A stretch of 33,411 nt of DNA from Prochlorococcus sp. AG-686-P16 (GCA_003208695.1 QCVY01000002.1:1-33411), one strand, 5' to 3'; positions 22,839-29,695 are shown, numbered from the stretch's first letter. The notes: generated by a model from the letters alone, not told the origin. Made by a program: numbers and translations.

Positions 22839-23049
22839 AATGGTTATGTTTGTGCATATAGCATGGCATCCACTTATCACCCATTTGATGAGCTCCTTTA
22901 CATTTAAATTTATAAGCTTCTTTTACAGCCTGTTCTTTTGTATCAAATAACATTGGCATTTTCATTTCTTTTTCAACGGTTTTATTTGAACAACTTAACG
23001 AAAAAATTGACATAAAAAAAAAGGGAAGAAAAGAAATAAAGTGTTTCAA
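22837..23049 (-). CDS. DUF3721 lipoprotein-like protein
   Basis: 70 aa. An N-terminal hydrophobic stretch ends in FSLSC, a fair lipobox with Cys at about residue 20. The mature part has the DUF3721 signature: a helix (KEQAVKEAYKFKC) followed by KGAHQMGDKWMPC and a His-rich end (HKHNH). The Cys and His residues suggest metal binding, but this is not established for the family. DUF3721 proteins are common in marine Synechococcus and Prochlorococcus. Box 2 copy F lies upstream of its start. Confidence 0.8.
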   Translation of the reverse strand: MKHFISFLPFFFMSIFSLSCSNKTVEKEMKMPMLFDTKEQAVKEAYKFKCKGAHQMGDKWMPCYMHKHNH

Positions 23050-23130
23050 AATTAATTTATAAAATCAAGGCAGCTTAGTATTAAATATCTTTCGAAATAT
23101 TTTAAAAATTGATTTCTTTACAAATATATT

Positions 23131-23163
23131 GATTGACAGTCGATTTACAATAAGGGGCAATTT
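23131..23163 (+). repeat. Box 2 repeat copy F, hairpin lost
   Basis: GATTGACAGTCGATTTACAA then TAAGGGGCAATT matches the core, but the hairpin is cut off and the sequence runs directly into a coding remnant. The junction falls at the same place in the repeat as in copy A, which lacks the same arm. Confidence 0.8.
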
Positions 23164-23302
23164 TCTGAAGCCTCGAATGAAAAGTTTGATAAATTCCCTT
23201 TATCAGATGGTTATGTAATACGTAATACCAAAATATGATGGTTTAGCACTTGATTTATTAAAAATTGAAGCTTGTAAGAAATATGCAAAATTTGAAGATT
23301 AA
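23164..23302 (+). pseudogene. 3' gene remnant broken by a 7-bp duplication
   Basis: The sequence encodes EASNEKFDKFPLSDGYVI, then shifts frame, then PKYDGLALDLLKIEACKKYA and KFED-stop. GTAATAC occurs twice in tandem (23215-23221 and 23222-23228). Removing one copy restores one uninterrupted frame (DGYVIPKYDG). The 5' end is fused to box 2 copy F, and the stop is followed by a box 1 (23306-23320). It is therefore a truncated gene copy later disrupted by slippage. Confidence 0.6.
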
Positions 23303-23305
23303 ATA

Positions 23306-23320
23306 AAACTCTTACTACTT
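23306..23320 (+). repeat. Box 1 repeat (copy G)
   Basis: AAACTCTTACTACTT follows the stop of the broken remnant by 3 bp, in the same position relative to a stop codon as copies A-C. It overlaps the 3' end of the opposite-strand HTH gene, so the repeat forms part of that gene's last codons. Confidence 0.6.
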
Positions 23321-23560
23321 TGACTGCCTAATAATATTATTTCTTCTAACTTGAATATTCGCTTTTATCTTTTCTGCAAGAGTTGGAAGATTTGGTGGTT
23401 CTAATATTAAAAAAACTCTTCCTGATTTTTCTAAATGAATATAGTCTTCTAATACATCTCTATTAAGTAATCTATATAAAGTTTTGGTGCTTTTGTAGCC
23501 TAACTTTTTAGCTGTTTGGCTGATTGTATATGCCTCAAAATGGAAAGATATTGGTTTCAT
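23315..23560 (-). CDS. Excisionase-like helix-turn-helix protein
   Basis: 81 aa. Residues 10-35 form a likely HTH (YTISQTAKKLGYKSTKTLYRLL), followed by a strand hairpin (YIHLEKSGRVFLIL) as in Xis/MerR-type winged DNA-binding proteins, and a basic C-terminal helix (KIKANIQVRRNNIIRQ). Within an element that carries a serine integrase, a small DNA-binding protein of this type is a candidate recombination directionality factor or repressor. It is last on the minus-strand module; the last codons overlap box 1 copy G. Confidence 0.7.
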   Translation of the reverse strand: MKPISFHFEAYTISQTAKKLGYKSTKTLYRLLNRDVLEDYIHLEKSGRVFLILEPPNLPTLAEKIKANIQVRRNNIIRQSK

Positions 23561-23585
23561 CTTACATTATTTACATTAGGTGAGA

Positions 23586-23717
23586 TCAATTGCCATAAAA
23601 TGATTCTAGCCCATTCGCCTTATCAGGAAGTTGTAAAAGCATGTCTATATACAGCGGGTAGTGCCTAGGGAGATTTTGCCGTACGAAATCACTCACAGCC
23701 TGAACACCACAAAGAAC
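23586..23717 (-). other. Unexplained coding-like frame (possible 36-aa ORF or remnant)
   Basis: On the minus strand the frame is open over 44 codons. From a GTG at 23696 it encodes VSDFVRQNLPRHYPLYIDML then LQLPDKANGLESFYGN and stops. It is noticeably more GC-rich than its surroundings and protein-like in composition. There is no ATG before residue 19 and no good SD, so it may be the 3' end of a lost gene. No family recognised. Confidence 0.35.
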
Positions 23718-23736
23718 CTATTTTCAAAATTACTAT

Positions 23737-23830
23737 TGTCTTATGTCTTACATCTTTCCTAATAACTTCTAGAAATTATTAATACAAAGATAATTGTTTT
23801 TAGGAAGAATAGATAAGACATAAGGCAACC
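23737..23830. repeat. Large inverted repeat with CTTATGTCTTA / TAAGACATAAG arms
   Basis: The left arm (TTGTCTTATGTCTTACATCT then TTCCTAA) and the right arm (TTAGGAAGAATAGATAAGAC then ATAAGGCAA) pair over about 25 positions with small bulges, around a 35-bp AT-rich centre. A third copy of the 11-mer with one inserted base (TAAGACACATAAG) is at 23886-23898, next to the VapE gene end. The layout suggests binding sites for an initiator or regulator, possibly the element's replication origin. There is no T-run typical of a terminator. Confidence 0.55.
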
Positions 23831-23901
23831 TCTGAAATCCAAATCGCATCATTTCTTTTGGTGTCATAGAGAAAAATTATTCTGCTAAGACACATAAGTC
23901 A

Positions 23902-25185
23902 CTAAACCTCTTGATTTCCTTTATCAGGCAACTGTGTAATTCTTGGTTTCATTTCTATTTGTTCAATAGTCCATTCTGGATGAAACCAATAATAAGTCTT
24001 TTTTCCATAAAATCTATATTGCTTCTTATCATGTCCTAACTTTCTCAAGCAATCTGCGACCTCTTTTACATCTTTATCTCTTACTTGCTCATCATTTCTA
24101 CAACCGCTATTAACCAAAGCTTGAACAGTCGTAAATCTATATTTATTATGCTCTTTATTAGTCCATTCTTCTATTCGTGAAAAGAAGGGATGCTCTGCTT
24201 CAAAATTTAAATTTCTGATATTTATTTCCTTTTTAAATTCATCCTTTAAATCTAATATCATGCCTTCTTTATAAGCCAAAAGAGCAGCTTTCCAAATTCG
24301 ATCTCTATCTTTTAAAACCTTATTATTATTAATTAAATTACCTTCTAGATTGATTACCCAAAACCTTCTAGAGCCAGTTGGATCATTTAGAAAATCGTTC
24401 CTATTACAACTTGAAACCATTATTAAAGGTCTTGGATAAGCCCCAATACTCCTTCCATAAGGTCTTCTAAATGTATCAACAGGACTTGATAAAAGAGCTT
24501 TTAATGATGCCGCTTTTTCAGAATTTGGTGAGATCCTATCAAGTTCAGCAATTTCAAAAATCCAACATCTTTGAAGAGTCATTGCTAGGTCTTGATACTT
24601 TGGTTGCCATGTATCAGCAAAGAAATCGTCAGAAGCTAAATATCTCCAAAAAGTAGATTTTCCGGTTCCTTGCTTACCAACTAATACACAACAATTATCA
24701 AATTTAACACCACGATTTTTGACCCTTGCAACTGCTGAAATAAGAGTCATTTTTAGCATCTGGTTGAATAACTTAGATTCAGTTCCTAAGTAGTCGCTTG
24801 CAATTGTTTCTATGTCAATTGGTTTAATTGATTTATCTGATGTAATTCTTTCTAGATATGCATTGACTGGATGATATGTATTTTGACGAGCAGCTGTTAA
24901 TAAACCATCAAAAGCTGCGTCTTTTCTAATGTTATAACCATACATATTTAGATAAGTTGAAAAATCCTCAATCATATCTAAAGGAATAGGCAATTTATCA
25001 AATTCAGGTTCTAAAGTTAAAAGATTATAGGTCAATCTAGAAGAACAATAAGTAACTAAAAGTTCTACAAGATCACCAGAATCAATCTTCTTTTTTCTAT
25101 TCCCTTCAAAGCCTTTTGGGAGTTTTATCTTATTAAGAAAACCAGTATTAAATCTTATTTTCTTTGGAATAGGTTCATTAGTCAT
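23902..25185 (-). CDS. VapE-type (VirE/SF3-like) helicase
   Basis: 427 aa. Walker A GKQGTGKS (residues 170-177), Walker B with acidic pair (CWIFEIAELD, about 207-216), the RPYGRSIGAYPRPLIMVSSC segment with SSCNRNDFLNDPTGSRRFW (sensor and Arg finger, about 257-278), and a C-terminal winged-helix-like part (FTTVQALVNSG, then DVKEVADCLRKLGH). These are the hallmarks of VapE proteins, which replicate phage satellites and other integrative elements. There is no N-terminal primase domain; residues 1-160 are helical. It is downstream of the RHH gene with 30 bp spacing. Confidence 0.9.
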   Translation of the reverse strand: MTNEPIPKKIRFNTGFLNKIKLPKGFEGNRKKKIDSGDLVELLVTYCSSRLTYNLLTLEPEFDKLPIPLDMIEDFSTYLNMYGYNIRKDAAFDGLLTAARQNTYHPVNAYLERITSDKSIKPIDIETIASDYLGTESKLFNQMLKMTLISAVARVKNRGVKFDNCCVLVGKQGTGKSTFWRYLASDDFFADTWQPKYQDLAMTLQRCWIFEIAELDRISPNSEKAASLKALLSSPVDTFRRPYGRSIGAYPRPLIMVSSCNRNDFLNDPTGSRRFWVINLEGNLINNNKVLKDRDRIWKAALLAYKEGMILDLKDEFKKEINIRNLNFEAEHPFFSRIEEWTNKEHNKYRFTTVQALVNSGCRNDEQVRDKDVKEVADCLRKLGHDKKQYRFYGKKTYYWFHPEWTIEQIEMKPRITQLPDKGNQEV

Positions 25186-25215
25186 ATAGCAACCAAATCT
25201 TTTTTTTATAAATCA

Positions 25216-25398
25216 TTAGAGAACCTCTTTATGCCTTTTCAGACAGTCTTTGATTAATGCCCTCATTAGCTCTGCCTTTGTACACTTGTAATGCTCAGAT
25301 AATTGACCAAACTTTTCAAAAGTAAAATCATTTACTCTGCATTGAAGTGTTGGCGTCGCATCCACTTTTTGTGTTCTCTCCTTAACATCAAGCAACAT
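25216..25398 (-). CDS. Ribbon-helix-helix-like DNA-binding protein
   Basis: 60 aa. A short strand (TLQCRVNDFTFEKF) is followed by two helices (GQLSEHYKCTKAELMRALIK then DCLKRHKEVL), the order and length of a CopG/Arc-type RHH protein. It binds DNA as a dimer and in mobile elements often regulates the adjacent replication gene, here VapE 30 bp downstream. The start at 25398 has no strong SD. A second in-frame ATG is not available. Confidence 0.65.
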   Translation of the reverse strand: MLLDVKERTQKVDATPTLQCRVNDFTFEKFGQLSEHYKCTKAELMRALIKDCLKRHKEVL

Positions 25399-25474
25399 AA
25401 AATTAAATTAAATTTACTACGAACTTATTATTGTTTCACTTCAAATACATTGCAAGAACTAGTTTTTCAGAAAA

Positions 25475-25624
25475 CTACCAGTCTGGATAAATGTGGCCAA
25501 ATGGGTCTTCTCCAATTGGTTCCTCATGAAATTCTCCCTTTTTTAAACCTTTTTCGTATTGATCAATAATTTTCTGATAGGAGTGTATAGAGGGTATTAA
25601 ATCTCCCACGTAGTTAGGTTCCAT
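25475..25624 (-). CDS. Small protein, 49 aa, first gene of the replication module
   Basis: The ATG ORF starts MEPNYVGDLIPSIHSYQKI and ends with the Pro/Gly/acidic segment EEPIGEDPFGHIYPDW. It is soluble. It lies upstream of the RHH gene on the same strand and downstream of the DUF1330 gene, so it may mark the right edge of the element. No family recognised. Confidence 0.5.
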   Translation of the reverse strand: MEPNYVGDLIPSIHSYQKIIDQYEKGLKKGEFHEEPIGEDPFGHIYPDW

Positions 25625-25691
25625 AAATATATTATAAAAATTATCTTATTAATCACTATATATAGATATCACATAAATCATGAATTACAAA

Positions 25692-26033
25692 TTATTTACC
25701 CATCGCTCTTCTTAATTTTGCAGCTTCATCTAAACCCTCCATTATTGTAAATGTAGAATTCTCAGTTGCTTTTTTTCTCAACTTTGAAAGTTCTCTATAT
25801 TCTTCAGATTCAAAAGCTTCAACTGCTGCTCTCATGGAAGGAAATTCACAAATAACGGCTAAATTAGAATCCTCAGTTCGTTCCTTACCTAACGGTTCTG
25901 TATCTTTTGCAAATACTTCCCCACTAACTTCTTTTAGCCATGGTCCAACTTTATTTACATACTCATCAAATAATTCCTGGTTAATTATTCTTGCTGTTGA
26001 TATCCAGTAGCCTTTTGCTCCTTTTTTATCCAT
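25692..26033 (-). CDS. DUF1330-family protein
   Basis: 113 aa. The dimeric ferredoxin-like barrel pattern of DUF1330: GYWISTARIINQELFDEYV at the N-terminus, a GEVFAKDTEPLGKERTE middle, NLAVICEFPSMRAAVEAFES, and EYRELSKLRKKA near the C-terminus. Close relatives are small proteins with no proven activity. The gene is probably chromosomal backbone next to the element. Confidence 0.8.
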   Translation of the reverse strand: MDKKGAKGYWISTARIINQELFDEYVNKVGPWLKEVSGEVFAKDTEPLGKERTEDSNLAVICEFPSMRAAVEAFESEEYRELSKLRKKATENSTFTIMEGLDEAAKLRRAMGK

Positions 26034-26202
26034 AAAATAAAAATAATATTTAAACTCAATTTAAATATAATTTACTTTTTAGGAAGGATCTTTATAAAAA
26101 TTTTTATTAATGTAATATATTTTTTTTGAAAATAATAATTGAATATAAAACAAGATAGACTTAACTTCTATAAATAGCACTAGTTATTAATCTATATCTA
26201 AT

Positions 26203-26298
26203 ATGGATTTCATCAATAAGAACAAGATCCTTACAGTTATGGCTGTTATAGCAATTTTATCCTTTGTTCTAGAAAAAACAGGGATTATTCACCCCTAA
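26203..26298 (+). CDS. Small membrane protein, 31 aa
   Basis: The ATG ORF MDFINKNKILTVMAVIAI has a basic N-terminus, a single hydrophobic helix to about residue 23 and a short tail (EKTGIIHP). No SD is obvious. Unknown function. Confidence 0.5.
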   Translation: MDFINKNKILTVMAVIAILSFVLEKTGIIHP

Positions 26299-26339
26299 AA
26301 ATTATTTAAACCAAATATTTCTATATAAAAGAATTTTAA

Positions 26340-26429
26340 TTAATGAAATAAATAAACCACAAGAATTGCTGCAACAATTAGTATTGGAGATAATGCTGTA
26401 AACATTAAAGTCTTGAAATTAAGTCCCAT
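26340..26429 (-). CDS. Small membrane protein, 29 aa
   Basis: The ATG ORF MGLNFKTLMFTALSPILIV continues as one hydrophobic helix ending VVYLFH. It is convergent with the 31-aa plus-strand ORF. Too short for family assignment, but of the same type as the other micro-proteins here. Confidence 0.5.
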   Translation of the reverse strand: MGLNFKTLMFTALSPILIVAAILVVYLFH

Positions 26430-26518
26430 TACATTTAAATAAATATACAAACTAAGTAAATAATACTTTTAAGTATTGGCAATAAGTAGAATTTACATTA
26501 TTTAGATATGCAAAAAAA

Positions 26519-26755
26519 ATGAATAAAAAAAGATACCAAGAAGAGTATGAAGAAGGTTCTAATTTACTTTGGCCTAGCGAAGAAGAAGATAAAATTACCA
26601 GAAAATTTTATAGAGATTTATCACACCTATCTAAAAAAATAATTCATAATGAAAATAAAAATAAAAAGTTAAATTTATTAAAACAAATTTTTAGAGTTTT
26701 TACTGGAAAGGGAGGTTCGTCAAAAAATATAGATCAATCGTTAAGAAATTTTTAG
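26519..26755 (+). CDS. Small basic/acidic soluble protein, 78 aa
   Basis: Highly charged: NKKRYQEEYEEG at the start, WPSEEEDKITRKFYRDLSHL, then a Lys/Asn-rich run and a C-terminal GKGGSSKNIDQS. It is helical by composition with no membrane segment. It lies 27 bp upstream of the CPBP protease gene on the same strand, so the two may be co-transcribed. Unknown function. Confidence 0.55.
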   Translation: MNKKRYQEEYEEGSNLLWPSEEEDKITRKFYRDLSHLSKKIIHNENKNKKLNLLKQIFRVFTGKGGSSKNIDQSLRNF

Positions 26756-26782
26756 CTTGATTAATTTATTAAATAAAAGATT

Positions 26783-27652
26783 ATGTCTAATCCAAACAAG
26801 AAGAGTAAAAAAAAAATAAACAGTATTTTTATTTTTAAAACTAAAATTTTTGTAACCATAGTTTTCATCCCATTACTTTACTTATTAGGTTGGATATTTT
26901 CACAATCATTTTTATTCTTAAGTTTAAGCAAAGAAGCTTTATCCTTAATAGGAACAATATTTACATTCTTATTATTTATTTTCTTAATGCCTGCATGGTT
27001 TAATTTTCGTTGGGAAATAAAAAATAGCTGGTCAACACTTGGTATAAATAATAAAACTTTAATGAATAATATTTTATCTTTTTCTCAAGGAATTATTTTT
27101 GCTTTAATATTATTAATTTTAATTTTGGTACCGTTACTTACAAATAACTATATTGCTTTATCAGGAGTATTGTCCTCTGACATAATATTAAATGGGATTT
27201 TACTTACTTTTGGCATTGGGTTTGCTGAGGAAATAATTTTTAGGGGATGGCTTTTAGAAGACTTAAAACTTCAATTCGGAATAAAAGTTGCCTTAATAAG
27301 TCAATCTATAGTTTTTAGCCTTGTTCATATTGGATTCAAGATGCCATTTTGGAATACATTAGGAACTCTTATAGGTTTATTCACCTTAGGAATTCTTTGT
27401 TCAATAATAAGATTAAAAGATGAAGGATCATTGTGGGGAGCTATTGGTCTTCATGGTGGACTTGTCGGTATTTGGTTTATTTTAAATAATGGTTTAATAA
27501 ATGTATCTAAAGAAGCACCTGGGTGGTTGGTTGGTTATGGTACTCCTAACACAAATCCATTAGGTGGTTTCTATGGGATTTCATTATTGCTGATTTCTTG
27601 CATTTTTTACTTTTTTAAATTTAAGAATCAAATATTCAAATTTATAAAGTAA
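26783..27652 (+). CDS. CPBP-family intramembrane metalloprotease
   Basis: 289 aa, about eight hydrophobic helices. The family motif EExxxR is present as AEEIIFRGW with Glu149, Glu150 and Arg154. The second motif is FSLVHIGF with His182 and the third is IGLHGGLVG with His224, so all active-site residues are present. CPBP (CAAX-like/Abi) proteases are glutamic membrane peptidases; substrates in cyanobacteria are mostly unknown. It is chromosomal and convergent with the next gene. Confidence 0.88.
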   Translation: MSNPNKKSKKKINSIFIFKTKIFVTIVFIPLLYLLGWIFSQSFLFLSLSKEALSLIGTIFTFLLFIFLMPAWFNFRWEIKNSWSTLGINNKTLMNNILSFSQGIIFALILLILILVPLLTNNYIALSGVLSSDIILNGILLTFGIGFAEEIIFRGWLLEDLKLQFGIKVALISQSIVFSLVHIGFKMPFWNTLGTLIGLFTLGILCSIIRLKDEGSLWGAIGLHGGLVGIWFILNNGLINVSKEAPGWLVGYGTPNTNPLGGFYGISLLLISCIFYFFKFKNQIFKFIK

Positions 27653-27671
27653 ATAGGAATGTTTTTTAAAT

Positions 27672-27932
27672 TTATATTAATTTCGCTAAAGTCAATAATG
27701 CGTTGAGACTTTCTAATCTTTTTTGAGCTTGAATTATCATTCTTTTGGAATCCGGAACACAATCAGCCTGTAATGATAATGCATAATAATATTCATCATT
27801 AGTACAAGCTATGCATTTTTCAATCTTTGATTTTGAATCAGAATTAATCATATCAAGACTATCTATTAATTTTTTACCCACAATTTGCAAAAGGAGTTGA
27901 TTAAAAGCTTGTTCTGATGAATAATTAGCCAA
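27672..27932 (-). CDS. Small helical protein, 86 aa
   Basis: All-helical and soluble, with three Cys (KCIACTN and ADCVP). It starts MANYSSEQAFNQLLLQIVG and ends KRLESLNALLTLAKLI. No family recognised. It is convergent with the CPBP gene (20 bp between stops). Confidence 0.6.
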   Translation of the reverse strand: MANYSSEQAFNQLLLQIVGKKLIDSLDMINSDSKSKIEKCIACTNDEYYYALSLQADCVPDSKRMIIQAQKRLESLNALLTLAKLI

Positions 27933-28122
27933 ATTGAATTTTTTTTAATGCTAAGCATTGTACAAAAAATTGCTATATAAAATAATAAATTAACTTATAT
28001 ATTCGTATGTAATATATCGTTTGATTTTATAGAGATGTTAAGTTTTCTTTTAAATAGATATAAATACCGATGTCTTTTATTTGAGCAATTGTCAGATTAA
28101 AGTAAAGTTTAAATATTAAATT

Positions 28123-28290
28123 ATGAACTTAGAGGCAGGATTTAGATTCATTATTTTGTTGTTGTTGTTTGGATCTACTAATTATTTGATGATGCTAAAA
28201 AGATATGAAAATGACCTCAATAAAAGACTAGTTATGCAAAAGAAAAGAATTGCCGAATTATATCCTAAAGGAACTTTTATAAGCGTATAA
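28123..28290 (+). CDS. Small membrane protein, 55 aa
   Basis: The ATG ORF has one hydrophobic helix at residues 8-24 (RFIILLLLFGSTNYLMM) and a basic amphipathic tail (RYENDLNKRLVMQKKRIAEL). It is bitopic with the C-terminus inside, by the positive-inside rule. Unknown function. Confidence 0.6.
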   Translation: MNLEAGFRFIILLLLFGSTNYLMMLKRYENDLNKRLVMQKKRIAELYPKGTFISV

Positions 28291-28431
28291 AATTATAAAT
28301 AAAATATATTCATAATTTAGTTTTTAAATTTTCAAATGATATTGGAAAACCTTTTTAAAATTATAAAATTATTTTTTTGAGAAGTAAATTTATTTTTCAA
28401 AATTTAAAATTATTTTCAAAGCAAAGTTTAT

Positions 28432-28680
28432 TTACCATTTTGGATTAGTTTTTTGCCATCCTTTATTTATTAAATTTTTCCAAAATAATCTTGCATCTTC
28501 TATCTTCATTTCTCTTCTTGTTTTCATTAAAGGGGGATTTTCACCATGACTACCCATGACAATGCCCTCTTCAATAAACATAGATTTGATCAAATCCTCT
28601 TTATTTTCCTTTTCTTTATAAAAACGAATTACTCCAACAGAGTTAGAATCAATTAACCAAAAATCATTTTCTTTTTTCAT
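28432..28680 (-). CDS. DUF1651 protein
   Basis: 82 aa. Pattern FWLIDSNSVGVIRFYKE at the N-terminus, PLMKTRREMKIEDARLFW in the middle and INKGWQKTNPKW at the end, which matches DUF1651, a family largely confined to marine picocyanobacteria. Function unknown. The ATG at 28680 is preceded by purines. Confidence 0.82.
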   Translation of the reverse strand: MKKENDFWLIDSNSVGVIRFYKEKENKEDLIKSMFIEEGIVMGSHGENPPLMKTRREMKIEDARLFWKNLINKGWQKTNPKW

Positions 28681-28778
28681 TTATTTTGAAGTTTAATGAA
28701 AAGAAATCACATCAAAGACATATATAAAATAATCTAATTAAGACATTGAAAGAAAAAATATATTTAAATCAAAATTAA

Positions 28779-29195
28779 TTAATATTTACTCTGTCGATTC
28801 TTCTTTAATTCGCCCCGTTTTTTTTTGGAATCAAGCCTTCTATTCTGAGAAGCTTTAGATGGTTTAGTAGCTTTTCTAACTTTGGTAAAATTTTTTAATG
28901 AATTTCTAATTAATGAGCTAATTCTTGCTATAGCTATTTGTCTATTAAGTAATTGATTTCTTTCTTCCTGGACGGCTATACATATACAATTATTGACTAA
29001 TTTAGTTTTCAATTTTTTCGTTATAACTTTCTTTTGATAATCATTTAAGACTTTTGATTCTTCGATATTAAAAATAATTTCTACTCTTGTATTAGTTTTA
29101 TTTACTTTTTGACCTCCTGGGCCAGATGATCTAGAAAAACGCCATTTTAATTCTCTTGAAGGAATTACTAATCTGGTAGTAATAATTAAATCCAT
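28779..29195 (-). CDS. arfB: ArfB-type peptidyl-tRNA hydrolase (class I RF-like)
   Basis: 138 aa. The catalytic GGQ is at residues 27-29 within RSSGPGGQKVNKTNTRVEI, and the protein ends in a very basic tail (SQNRRLDSKKKRGELKKNRQ), which in ArfB inserts in the empty mRNA channel of stalled ribosomes. There are no codon-recognition domains, so it is a ribosome-rescue factor rather than a release factor. Length matches the family. Confidence 0.9.
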   Translation of the reverse strand: MDLIITTRLVIPSRELKWRFSRSSGPGGQKVNKTNTRVEIIFNIEESKVLNDYQKKVITKKLKTKLVNNCICIAVQEERNQLLNRQIAIARISSLIRNSLKNFTKVRKATKPSKASQNRRLDSKKKRGELKKNRQSKY

Positions 29196-29266
29196 TTTTA
29201 TCTCTAAAACATCCTCAGCTCATATCCAAATATACTTTTAGATTATAATACCAATTAAAAACAGAT

Positions 29267-29367
29267 CGGTAAATACTGGCCGGTTTAGTTAGGTAAACCG
29301 AAATTCGGTGTATTTGCCGTATAATTTTCTTCGGTTTGTATCCTTACAACATTCAAATATTTGTAAG
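29267..29367 (+). promoter_or_regulatory. Structured leader with nested stem-loops
   Basis: CGGTAAATAC (29267-29276) pairs with GTATTTGCCG (29310-29319), and within it CGGTTTA (29281-29287) pairs with TAAACCG (29294-29300). Next, CTTACAA (29343-29349) pairs with TTGTAAG (29361-29367). Three consecutive or nested hairpins lie within 130 bases before the ATG at 29400. This may be a folded 5' UTR or a small RNA. A minus-strand ORF over it is probably a shadow. Confidence 0.5.
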
Positions 29368-29399
29368 ATATTTGATTTGTACTTAATTCAAAGGTCACT

Positions 29400-29639
29400 A
29401 TGTATTCAATGTTTGATCTTCTTTTTGAAACTCCTTCATATCGTCCAGTATATGTTATTTCTGATACCGAGATGAAAGAACTCAAGAAAAACCATCATCA
29501 AGAAGAACTTGATGAAATCACAACACAAAGAAAAAGACTTGAAGATGCTTTTAAATCACAATTAAAACATCTTGAAGAAAGGGAAAAAGAAGTCAAGAAT
29601 GAGCTTAAAATAATTTCCGGAACTAAAGGAAAAGGATAG
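29400..29639 (+). CDS. Coiled-coil small protein, 79 aa
   Basis: The N-terminal MYSMFDLLFETPSYRPVYVI is aromatic and hydrophobic, followed by a long charged coiled coil (about residues 25-72, rich in E, K and Q) and a Gly/Lys end. It has no signal peptide. No family name can be given with confidence. A terminator follows at 29664, so it is monocistronic, with a structured leader. Confidence 0.7.
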   Translation: MYSMFDLLFETPSYRPVYVISDTEMKELKKNHHQEELDEITTQRKRLEDAFKSQLKHLEEREKEVKNELKIISGTKGKG

Positions 29640-29663
29640 TTTTTTTTCAAAAAAATTATTACT

Positions 29664-29695
29664 AAAAAGACGGTTATTTTTAATCGTCTTTTTTC
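29664..29695 (+). terminator. Rho-independent terminator
   Basis: AAAAAGACG-GTTA-TTTT-TAAT-CGTCTTTTTT forms a strong stem with A- and T-tracts, 25 bp after the coiled-coil gene. Confidence 0.85.

Noticed and set aside
19744-23163. TTGACA in box 2 as a -35 promoter box
   Set aside because: No -10 at the proper 16-18-bp spacing; the element lies mostly after genes and ends in a terminator hairpin.
23586-23640. QLPDKANG as a duplicated VapE C-terminus (QLPDKGNQEV)
   Set aside because: Only a few residues match and upstream sequences share nothing, so chance is more likely.
16073-25690. Search for matching direct repeats as att sites
   Set aside because: No repeat longer than a few bases was found by eye at the expected ends; a claim would not be supported.
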